A stretch of 64,000 nucleotides of DNA from NCBI GenBank assembly GCA_006176705.1, contig QRFJ01000061.1:736243-800242 (forward strand), written 5' to 3'. This document shows positions 34,640 through 45,300 of this stretch, one piece after another (within the stretch, counting starts at the first letter, position 1; each line of letters begins with the position of its first letter). Both the position numbers and the translations under genes were made by a program. The notes under the pieces are model-generated. The model was not told the origin of the DNA and searched no databases. It was given only the letters and a program-made list of their open reading frames with translations. Source of the DNA: Cocos nucifera. Lineage: Eukaryota; Streptophyta; Magnoliopsida; Arecales; Arecaceae.

Positions 34640-35835
34640 GCAAGAATATGCTATGCATGGTGATGCGATGGGGTTGAGCGGTGCAAGCGCGTCCACTATT
34701 AGCTAGCCCATGAGCAAATTATTTTTTTTAAAAAAATTAATATTCTTTAAAAAAAATATTATTCTTTGAATATTATATAATTTTAAAAATTAAAGTTTAT
34801 TTTTACCATTCATTATTTAATTAATTATCGTGCGAGTATCATCACAAAAGATTGCCTCAATCTGATAGCTCTAACTTTGTAGATTGATAAAATTTGATTT
34901 TGACGGTCACGAACGACCGCATGATGATCTGATAGATAAAAACTATTGATGGATCCAAAATTTTGCAACGATGATCTATGTGATATTTATAGTGTACTAT
35001 CAAAATTTTATTTCAATTGGATATAATTATCACCATCAATTTAGTACAGGATGATTTGGACCGTTAAATGAAAAATGAGTGATCAAAAGGCCAAACAATA
35101 TCTGATTAAGATAATTTTTTAGATAAATGATCTTTGCTACTACTTTGATCATTTGTATGATGAAAATCATAAAATTCAAACTGCATGTATATGAATGATT
35201 CAAAACTACATGTCTCTTGATACATATTCTTAAGGTCCTTAAGTAATTATAATTGTATTTTTATAGAATCTGCTTAATATAGATGGTTCATATATATATA
35301 GTTTTAATTTTATGATTATCACCATATAAATGATGAAAGTAGTAGCAAAGATCATTTATCTAAAAAATCATCTTAATCGAACGTCGTTTGATCTTTTAAT
35401 CACTCATTTTTTATTTAATGGTCCAAATTATCCCATACTAAATTGACTATGATAATTATATTTGATTAAAGTAAAATTTTAATAATGTGCTATAAATATC
35501 ATAGAGATCATCATTATAAAATTTTGAATCTATGGATAGTTTCTATCTATCAAATCATCATATGATCGTTCGTAACTATCGAAATCAAATTTTATCGATC
35601 TAAAAAGTTAGAGCTACCAGATTAAGGCGATCTTTTGTGACAATACTTGTATGATAATTACTTAAATAATAAATAATGAAGATGAATTTTAATTTTTAAA
35701 ATTATATAATATTAAATTTTTTTTAAAAGAAATACTAATTTTTTTTTTAAAAAAAAATATTAATTTGCTTGCGGACTAGCTAACAGTGGATACGCTCGCA
35801 CCCTACAAGCTCATCATATCGATCATGCATGGCAC
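34640..35835. mobile_element. Foldback element with about 550-bp inverted arms
   Basis: The left arm (about 34640-35197) is the inverted copy of the right arm (about 35287-35835). Matching landmarks are ATGCATGG / CCATGCAT at the ends, TCCACTATTAGCTAG / CTAGCTAACAGTGGA, AGATTGCCTCAATCTG / CAGATTAAGGCGATCT and AGATAAATGATCTTTGCTAC / GTAGCAAAGATCATTTATCT. A spacer of about 90 bases includes CTTAAGGTCCTTAAG. There is no coding capacity. It lies within the CACTA subterminal repeats, so it probably inserted there. No certain target duplication was seen, because AT-rich similarity extends past the arms. Long-TIR MITEs and Mutator-like foldbacks have this layout. Confidence 0.8.
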
Positions 35836-36726
35836 ATTTTTATCCTTTTTTTTATTTTTAAAATAGTCCATATTTTTTTATTTTTAAAATTTAAAATTTT
35901 GGTCAGATTATTTATGATGCAAATATATTTTACATCATAAATAATTGATTATTTATGATGAAAAAGTTTCATCACAAATAATCCAACCTTTTATTTTATT
36001 TAATATTTTATTTATGATAGATTATTTATGATATAAAATTAATTTTTATCATAAATAATTAATTATTTATGATAAAAAAGTTATGTCATAAATAATCTGA
36101 CCTTTTTATTTTTTAAATATTTTATTTATGATAGATTATTTATGATAAATTTTTTTTATCATAAATAATTAATTATTTATGATGAAAAGTTATATCATAA
36201 ATAATCCAACCTTTTTATTTTTTTAATATTTTATTTATGGTAGATTATTTATGATGAAAAATTTTCATCATAAACAATCAATTATTTATGATGCAAAATT
36301 ATTTTTCATCATAAATAATTAATTATTTATGATGAAAATTTTTCATCATAAATAATCCAACCTTTTTATTTTTTAATATTTTATTTATGATAGATTATTT
36401 ATGATAAATTTTTTTTATCATAAATAGTCAATTATTTATGATGAAATTTTTTTATCATAAATAATTTAATTTTTTTTATTTTTTTAAAATTTTATTTATG
36501 ATAGATTATTTATAATGAAAATTTTTATCATAAATAATTAATTATTTATGATGCAAAATTATTTTACGTCATAAATATTTGATTATTTATGATGAAACTA
36601 ATTTTTCATCGTAAATAATCGATTATTTATGATGAAAAATTAGTTTCATTGTAAATAACTTTATTTGCAATGAAATTTATTTCATCGTAAATAATTTCAT
36701 TGTAAAAGATGGGATTTCTTATAGTG
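35836..36726. repeat. Right terminus and outer subterminal repeats of the CACTA element
   Basis: A dense array of ATTTATGATGAAAA / TTTTCATCATAAAT palindromes in which a longer unit beginning AATCCAACCTTTTTATTTT recurs several times. It ends in ...GGGATTTCTTATAGTG at 36726. Confidence 0.9.
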
Positions 36727-37074
36727 AATGCATCACCTAGTATTTCACTTTGTTCTTCTAATGGGTTCAAGTTTTTTTGCTTTCTTTTATGCTCATGACA
36801 AAACTACAAGTTAATAGGTTCCATACTTGCATCGTTGTATGGACCTCTTCATATTGAGTCTAAACCAAAAAATAAGATTAAATGATGTTTCATCAATTCT
36901 CTATTTGTTAAATGCTACTAGTGCCATTAAGTCTATTTGAATTATTTGTGCATTAAAATAAGAAGGAAGTGATGAATTAATGGTACTATTATTATAGGAG
37001 AAGAAGCTTTTCTCATTAGTACATAATGGAAGCACTTATTTTTTTAATTTCTTTTTCCAATTGGTAAGATTTAT
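36727..37074. other. Sequence between the CACTA element and the right flanking repeat
   Basis: The first three bases are the AAT target duplication. The rest is unremarkable AT-rich DNA with no gene and no match to the left side. Confidence 0.5.
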
Positions 37075-38000
37075 GGAGAGAGAGTGAGGGAGAAGAGGAA
37101 GAAAGGGAGAGAGATGGAAAAGTAAAGAAAGAGGAAGAGGAAGAAGGAGGAGAGGAGGAAATGATAGTAATAGTTTGAAGGATGAGGGAGGAGAGATAGG
37201 GACAGCGATAGCAATGGTCGAGGGATTGCTAGTAAGTGTTGTGTGGCTATCTCAGAGAGGAGAGTTAGGGAGAGATGGGGTTAAGATTAGAGTTTGAGAG
37301 TGGATTTTATTCATAATTATGTTTGTGATGATAGGTCTAATTATCACTAATTACAGCCATATTATAAATAAGCACCATCTGCGAGTTTGATCCTAATTGG
37401 GAGAGTAGACAATATTGCAATAATACAAAAATGCAGGGTTGACATCACAGTAATTAGATACATGAGAGGTATTTGCAAATTTATACACAATTCAGTATTT
37501 TTTGAATCTTTCTTTATTTATGTGTATTTTATAAAAATAAGAATTATTGATTATATAAAACTATGCTATGATAGATTGTATAATATTGTTGAATGTAGAG
37601 ACCAAATCCATGTCCTCATATGGTGACCATAAAACTACCATATTGTAACTATTTGAATCATATAAGATAAATTTTAAGGTGAGGTCTCTACATGTATTTA
37701 TCATATTAATGTCCAAAATCAGTGTTTTGCTATAATAACTATAGAAAGATTTAGTGATCATTATATAGAACATGAGAACAAAAATTTAATAAGAATTTTT
37801 TTGTAATTTAGTATTTATGTTAAGACCTAAAATTTATGTTTCTAGGTAGAGAACTACTTTATCATCATTGTATGAAATATGGAAAGTAAAAGAAAAAAAA
37901 TGACCTTTTAACATCATGTGAGAAACTGATACACGACTTTTCTTGACTTGCCTCTTACCGAGATCCAAGGTCTAGGGGCTTTAGCAATGCTAAAGAATGG
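37075..38000 (-). repeat. Right copy of the repeat flanking the CACTA element (inverted)
   Basis: The reverse complement contains AATTTGCAAATACCT, AATTACTGTGATG, ATTATTGCAATATTG and CCTCGACCATTGCTATC, followed by a CT-rich run (here a GA-rich run at 37075-37200), in the same order as 15760-16230. The outer limit of similarity is uncertain because it merges with a degenerate tandem array. Confidence 0.6.
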
Positions 38001-40085
38001 CATGAAGAAGCTCAAGTGCTCCAAGGCCTCTATAAGGCCTTAGCTTACTTTACCTTCTCCATTCTCTTCAATGGGTTTTATAAATCTCGTGGCATTGTCT
38101 GTCTCTTCTCCTTCAAGCACACCAAGTTTCACTCATTTCTTCATAATGTCAGCATTTTTCTATTTTTTTTTCATAATCATTATGTCCCCACCTCAACATC
38201 TAATTTGATGAGATTCAGATTTATGTGGATGCTTACATTCACGATGTCCTCTTCTTCAAGCTTATATTGACACCCTCCTTTTCATTCTCTCAAAATAGTC
38301 CTATGAGTCCTTGGTATCTCTTCTTCTTCTCCATCGAGCACTCAAAATTTTGCTTTTTTTTTTTTCATCATATTAGCCTCTCCGTATTCTCTCATCGTGA
38401 CCTCATCAACTGCTATATTGATACCTACTTTGATGAAACTTGCACCGACACCAACACAGATGGCCATACTATATTGATATAAAAAATCTAGACTATATCG
38501 ATATAAAAAAATAATTTTAAGAAAACTAATTTAAAACTTGTAAACTTTTGGAAATACAGTATTTTTCATCTAAGGTGAAAGATGTTCACATTTTTTTTTA
38601 ATTAAAAATTGGTAATGGATATGAATTATGATTTATCTCAATATTCACAATCTTTTCCTTGAAAATTAAAGATTTCAAGTTTGAGTATTTGTTATTACAC
38701 CCCTAGAAATTTGGACAAGATAATTATAACATGGGCAAGTCTCCCTCCCCTTTTTTTTGTTAGAAAAAAGAAATTTAGTAATATAGTCTTTCATTTGATT
38801 ATTATATAAAACAAGAAAAGATAATTTAGTGATAAGCTCCTCAATAGTTTATTTATAATATTATGCAATACATTCTTATATCTTTGTATAATCATCATAT
38901 AGCCTTTATTTCATCACATATGACGTATGAAAGATAAAAATTAATAACATATTTCTCCATAGTTTTTTGAATATTTATTCTAGTCTAAACTTATGCTTTC
39001 ATATAGTAAGGGATATAACCATTATGTAGTTACTAAATGAAGTATGGAAAATAAATCTAATGATATATTCTTTTTCTTTTTATTTCAAAAGAAATGAATG
39101 GAGACTTACTTTCGCTATAATTATCAAAGTATAGATTTTGAGGTGCACTATCTTAGAATTGCACCCAGAACCTCTCTCTTATATATATTACACCTATTAT
39201 TAGATTTGTTATTTTCATATAATAAAAAGATATGTATGGATAAAAGGACTGTTTATATAATGAAACATGGTAAATGAAATTTAATGTCATATCCTTTTGT
39301 GGTTATCAAGGGTAATATGAAGATCTAAATTTTGTATATAGCGATCATAAGTGAGCTATTTTATAGGTAGCATATAGAATAGAGAAAATAAGCTTTGATT
39401 GTATGTCCTCTATGTTTTATTTATTATGTGATAATCTAATTTTATTTTTTCATGTAATGACAATATAAACATCTTGTGGTTAATAAATAAAATATAAAAA
39501 ATAATATTTAATGAAAGATTCCTCTATATTTGTTTACCATCTTAAGGCTCAAAATTTCTATTTTCATCATGCAAAGGAATAGATATGTAGTTGATATATG
39601 GAATACTTTAAATAAAATCTAACTAATAAGAGGCTCTCTATAGTTCACTAATTTTATCAATACCGATAATTAGTTCTTTTATATATGACCATGCGACCAT
39701 TTATTATCATTACAAGTATCATGGAAAATAAAATTTTAATAATTTTTTAAATAATTAATTTGTTATATTAGGAATCAAAATTTGTATTTTCATGTGGCTG
39801 TAGAATCATACAAAAAAAAAAAAAAAGAAACGTAAGAAACACGAGAATAAAATTTAGTCCAAGATCCCTTTGTATTTTATTTATTATATAGAGATACAAA
39901 TTAATGTTTTTATATTATAATGATATATTTAATTACTGTAGAGTCATTCAATGATAACTATATACAAAATATAAGAGACTAAATTTAATGATAAGTTCTT
40001 CTATATTTTACTAATCATACCAAAATTCATGCTTCTATCCATGTATAAAACCATCATGTGGTAATTGTGTGAAATGTAGGAGATG
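37560..40085. repeat. Degenerate tandem array, about 115-bp unit
   Basis: Blocks like ATGGAAAATAAAATTTAATGA, then TTCCTCTATATTTTAC, then CAAAATTTATGCTTTCATAT recur. Anchors occur near 39263, 39369, 39483, 39596, 39716, 39831, 39960 and 40069, spaced 106-129 bases apart, and less clearly further left. An unrelated stretch with pyrimidine-rich frames lies at about 37920-38480. The array is old and decayed. A few units occur in the left flank at 15340-15740. Confidence 0.6.
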
Positions 40086-40091
40086 AAATTA

Positions 40092-40553
40092 GGACTCATT
40101 TGATTGATAGGAATAGGAGGAGGAAAGTATGGTCAATGAAAAAATGAAGAAACTTTTATTTGGTTGGAGTTTTCATGGGAGAGAGTTTGCAAAGTGGCAT
40201 TCTCATGAGAATAGACTTCCTATGATTTAATGGAAAAGAAAACTTATTTAGAATATGAATTTTTTGCTTTTTTATGGGAATAAAATTGGGATCATTTTTT
40301 TCCAAAAATGTCTTTAAAACCATAGATAAAATAGGATAAGATTTTTTTTTTTTTATGGAGGATATAATAGATATTTTATATAGATTTTCTAGAAAAATAA
40401 ATATTTAACCAAATATAAGGTATTCTGGAATATGCTACTTTCTCATGATCAGACATGCTGAAACTACTTTATCAGATATTATATTTCTAAAATTTGGCTT
40501 TCTAGATAAAATATTTTAATGAGAAAATTTTATTCCCATGAACCAAGTGAGCC
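40092..40553. mobile_element. MITE-like element with terminal inverted repeats
   Basis: The left end GGACTCATTTGATTGATAGG is an imperfect inverted copy of the right end, which reads GGCTCACTTGGTTCATGGG when reverse-complemented. The element is about 460 bp with no coding capacity. It is flanked by TTA on the left and TAA on the right. A TTA/TAA target would suggest the PIF/Harbinger group, but the duplication is not exact. Confidence 0.55.
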
Positions 40554-41712
40554 TAAATGTAGGGGTATGCCCAAGTAGGGACACTTTTGGTTTGAATTTT
40601 TGGAACTAGATTTTGGTTTGAACTAAGTTAATCAATTGGTTAAATATTTTGTTGGTTGGGTTGTATTTGATTGACCTTGAACTATTCCAAGTAAGAAGAT
40701 GTGCTCGTTTGGCTTTGAGAAATAATAATTTTATCTAATTTTAAGAGAATGATTTCCCTCTCCTCTCTATTTAATGCATGTACAAAATGTGATAACCAAT
40801 ATAAATCTCGGTTGATATGGTGGATCCAGCTGCTTGACCATGTTCTAAACTTAAATTTTAATATTTATTGATAAAGCTTATTTGAGATATTGAAAGAAAG
40901 GTTTGCTTAATATTTTGGTATCATGTCTCACAAAATTTCTACTTATGCTAGACTATAATATTAAAACAATTAAAGTCATGAGCAGAAAGAAGATAAAACT
41001 GCAATGCATGCAATGATACATATAGGTTTTCCCCAATTCAGTCTAATTCTAGAGTTCACCATTATATCTAGCTTTGAACTAAGTAATCATTACTAGGCGA
41101 ATCCTCTTCAATCTATGGGTAGGCTGAAAAGGACCCAATTTTGGTACAAAAATAAGAGTTGTTTACTAATTACAGCCATATATCTTTGGTACATTGGCTA
41201 AGATTGAACGAGCCCATTACAGGATACAAGTTGTGCCTGTTTAGATCCTTTTCAATTACAGTCTTCGAGTCAAAACAATTGTGATCGGCAGACAGACCCC
41301 CTCTAGTCCAAGCACATATTAGAGAATATCTGAGTTCATGATTAATAAGCTATTATAAACTTCATGATCCAGCCATAATCAACTATTGTTATATTGCAGG
41401 CTAGTTTTGAGCCTACTGATTATTTTTTAAAAAATTATTTATAAATAATTAAATAATATTTATTTAAATTTTTAATTATAGTTATAAATAAATATTAATT
41501 ATAAGAGTGTAATAATATCATATTTTAATAATATAATTTAATTCATATAAGTAAAATTTAATATAATCTTTTAATAATCCAAGATTTGATTTTAATGTTT
41601 TAAAAATTGTTAGGTAGGAAAGTTTAGATATCTGATATAGAAAAAATTGATTTACATTTAAATAACATTCATGAAAATTAGCGGCATATAAATGTTAAAA
41701 GATTTTTTCTTA

Positions 41713-41753
<41 letters not shown>

Positions 41754-41930
41754 TTAAGAATTTTTCGACTCCAAAATCATATTCCTCCACTTTAAACAAA
41801 CCTCCTAATCTTATTTTTCTTGTTTCTCGGTGTCTTAGATCCAAAGCAAGACATGTAAAAAAAAAAAAAAGGTTCCCAAGTTATTTGACATTGATTCAAG
41901 CCAAATAAAATTTCAGTGAGTCATATTAAA
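40554..41930. other. AT-rich intergenic sequence upstream of NAA35
   Basis: No gene or RNA gene was recognised. It contains a (TA)n tract at 41716-41748 and a 14-base A run near 41857. The last few hundred bases rise in GC toward the gene. Confidence 0.45.
41716..41748. repeat. (TA)n microsatellite
   Basis: About 33 bases of alternating TA. Confidence 0.95.
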
Positions 41931-42253
41931 ACATGAGACCTAAAGTTTTGGAATGCATCCAACTCAAACTGAAACTGGGGAACCTAACAGCCAGAAGTTG
42001 GCCAGTCGGTCTAACAAGGTTCGTTGCCTCTGGGTTACGGGGCCGGGTCAAATTTTGCACCTTAAACTTCTCCGCGTGTGAGCACACACCCAAAGAGCAC
42101 CTGAGGTATAAACCCTTCCGCTCCAAGAAACAACGAAAACTTCCAAGCCAGCGATCGAAACGAGCTCGAGGAGGCCTGGAGCGGCTGCGAGGCGAAAGAC
42201 GTTGCCTTTACTCCACGCAGAGCCCTTTCCTCCGATCTTACTCCAAATACCCC
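41931..42253 (+). promoter_or_regulatory. Probable promoter and 5' UTR of NAA35
   Basis: GC content rises sharply here compared with the AT-rich DNA upstream, as at many plant housekeeping starts. No clear TATA box was found. The frame upstream of the chosen ATG is open back to 41933, but those residues have no family similarity. Confidence 0.4.
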
Positions 42254-42386
42254 ATGGCGAACCATGGCGGAGGAGCGGCCGGAGAAGTCGGCATCGGCGG
42301 CCGGCCCTTGCCCCCATCGTCGATCCCCGCCGGCGACCAAACCGTGTGGGCCGATGCTTCTCCCTTCATCGAGGCCGCTTGCAATG
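42254..42386 (+). CDS. NAA35: NAA35 exon 1 (residues 1-44)
   Basis: Starts MANHGGGAAGEVGIGG and ends ASPFIEAACN plus one base. Donor CAATG|GTAATC. The Gly/Pro-rich N-terminus is probably disordered. Confidence 0.85.
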
Positions 42387-45300
42387 GTAATCCTCGCCAT
42401 CCATGGCTTCTCCCCCTTCTCTCTCTCTTGTCCAAATTTTAGTCCGTGATGCTTTCTTCGACGTTAGTTATCGAGAGGCATAGAAAACCATAGGCAATCG
42501 GGGAGAAATTGTTTTTGAGTCTGAGATTAGCTGGATTAGCTGCATTTTTGCGTGAATCAAGCGCCTGCCCGCGATGGTAAGTCTAGTCATCCGCAGTTAC
42601 TCCTCTTTTTGGACTGGAGAGGTGTTTCATTTTGTCTCTGAGACTGTCTTGGATGGTAGCGATGCCAAGATTTAATCTTTCTCAGACCGTCTTGGGGACA
42701 CTTGTATCTTTATAAGAATCAAGCTTCATGATATCAGACCGCCTTTAGGAGGAAATGCATTTTGTTTGGCATAAATATTTAAAGAGAAGTAGCAATTTGA
42801 ACAGGTGTAGAGTGTGTGACCTCAACCTTTTCCCTTTCTTTTTGGTCTGGTTAGGCGTTTTGATATGGTGTCTGATGCTTTCTTAAATGGTAGCGACAGA
42901 AAGACACAGAAACCGTGGGCAAGGTGGGGAAAACCTCTACAATCTATAGCTTCTCCATCTAATAGGTATTCAAATATCAGCCTCATGTTTTCTTGGGCAA
43001 CAATGATAGGAAGACTTCATCTTTGTTGGACTTCATCATGCAGGCAGCTGAGCAAACTAGGCATTGTTATATTTGATTGGTTTAAGGAGGAAATATACCT
43101 TCTTTTTCTAACAATAGCATTAGGTGTCTGAATTTTGTTCTCCAATGCTTTCTTGAACCGTTGCATCAGAAAGATGTAGAAATTCACAGGGAGGGGCAAT
43201 CTTGTTTCTTTGTTGGACTTCAATTCGGAAGTTGCTGCAATTTTATGTGAACGAAGCTTCATTATATTATATTACCTTATGAAGGAGATGCATTTTCCTT
43301 CTTGAAACTGTAAGCGGAAGTTGTATGATGGACCAATGCAGACAGACAGTACAGCAGAATGGCAGACTGGCTATCGCAAATAAAATATTTACTGCTTGAC
43401 TTCCCAAGCCAATTCCGAGTTAAATACCGGCTGCTTAAATGTATAACATCAACAAGTTTGCAGATTCTTTAAAGTATAAATACCTAATTATTCTGCCAGG
43501 AAGCTTTGATTGCATGTTTAATTCAAAAGAATCGGTGGCATTCATTTTAGTGATACATGGAAATCAAAATAAATAAAAGAACATCTAGGCATGCTTGGTA
43601 GCACTGAATTAGATGAACACACACACTCACACACACGCACACTACAATGTTCGAAATATCATGGTATGTCTTTAACATACAGGATAGTCAACACTTTGAA
43701 CCTTGACATATAGGAATGATGTTCCTGTAACCTTTGGCTGACAAGCATCCTTATCTAGAAAAAAGAACCTGCTTGCAACAACTCTAAAGCAAAATGAGGC
43801 TAATTTTCTTGGTTGAAAGCTGAAGCTGGCTGCCTTGGATTCTCTTGCTAAAGGTGGCATATGGTTGGCTTTTAACTGGTGCCAAAGGTGCCATAGCTCA
43901 TTATTTCAAAGAGGCAAAAGTTATGTTCTGGTGGCTCATTGATATTCATGGTTTCTCTCTTTCTTTCCTTCATTTCTTTTCTTTTGTTTACTCCTCTTAA
44001 AAATGACTTGTGCTTACTAGTTTTTATAAAACAATCTAAATATTCTTGACAGCCAGTCAGTCTAGGAGTGTTAAGCACGAAGGTAACATGTTTGTTTTTT
44101 TATATTTTCTGGTCATCAAGAAAATGAATAGCATAAATGGTTAGGAAAAGGAATCCTCATCTGTCTATTATTTCTATTGAACTCCACTTTTATTGCTAGG
44201 GCTAGCTTTTCCAGCCTGTTCTCAAAACTATCTTACATGTTAGTTTTGGTCATCTCCTTCTTCACACCTTCCAACATAAATATAAGCTCCTCTGCTTACG
44301 AGAGTCATCTCAGATCTTTGTTCTTTAAGTTCATACAGCTTATTTGGCTCTTTGTAACTTTTCTTCAATCGGCCTTCTCTACCACCCCTACTTTTAACTG
44401 AAAAATTTGAGGCCTTACGTTGTTTTACGAACTTTTCCTTAAGTTACTCAAAAATGTGTCCATCACATGGTATTATGCTCATCCTCTGCACTCAAAACAA
44501 TATGTAAGTTAAAAAAATGCATCACCATCATTAAATCACTATATGCAGATTTGTAAATTCAAACACTTAAAAAACCAGAAATAATATAAAGAGATTGAAA
44601 AATAGATCAATTTATAATATGTCTAAGGAACAAGTGCATAATTCAAGATTATGTGTGACACATATGTACTAGAAAGATTTGAAAAGCCAAATATGATCTT
44701 TAACAAAAGTAGAAGAAATTAACATATTATTCTATAATAGTGATGCACACTGATTTTTTTTTCAAGTAGTTCATTTTTTGAAGGAGATGTATGATGAATC
44801 TCTTGGTTGACTATTATCTAAAGAAGGTTATCCATGGTTGAAATACATATTCTGTTGAAGCTTTCTAGTTATGGTTCTAGTTTCAATTCAATAATCTGTC
44901 AGTGAAGTTTGCCATTGCCATAAACAACTGGTCAACAAAGTGTTTCAATATTTCCTATGGAATTTTAAGTCTTTGTGATAATACACTTTGGCATGGACAT
45001 ATCTGGGTGAGTACCAGTAGAGCCTACAGTAAATTTTTATAGTTCCTTTCCAAGTTGTGGTTTCACTTATTCTTCACGTTGCCATGTGAGAAACTGATAG
45101 ATGTTTTGAAATAGTATTGATGCATCAAGTGGAACTTGAAATTCAGAACATTTTAAGCATTGCAAGATCTAATGTCAAAGAGCTATCTAGCTATTTGAAA
45201 TTGGTCACTTTCATCTTCAAGACTTAGTTAACCAACCACTGGTACCTTTAAACAGGATTTACCATAACATGCTCTTTCTTTAATAGAAAACTAAATTAAA

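Larger units (their letters stand above)
16393..36726 (-). mobile_element. CACTA (En/Spm) DNA transposon, 20.3 kb, with nested insertions
   Basis: The left end reads CACTACAATAAAATCTA at 16393 and the reverse complement of the right end reads CACTATAAGAAATCCCA at 36726. The 3-base sequence AAT occurs directly outside both ends (16390-16392 and 36727-36729), the target duplication size typical of CACTA elements. Arrays of short palindromic subterminal repeats lie inside both ends. Two decayed transposase-type genes, TNPD (tnp2) and TNPA-like, read on the minus strand, so transcription would start near the right end. Subtracting the copia insertion (about 10 kb) and the foldback element (about 1.2 kb) leaves about 9 kb, a normal size for an autonomous CACTA element. 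Stops in both genes show that it is now dead. Confidence 0.95.
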
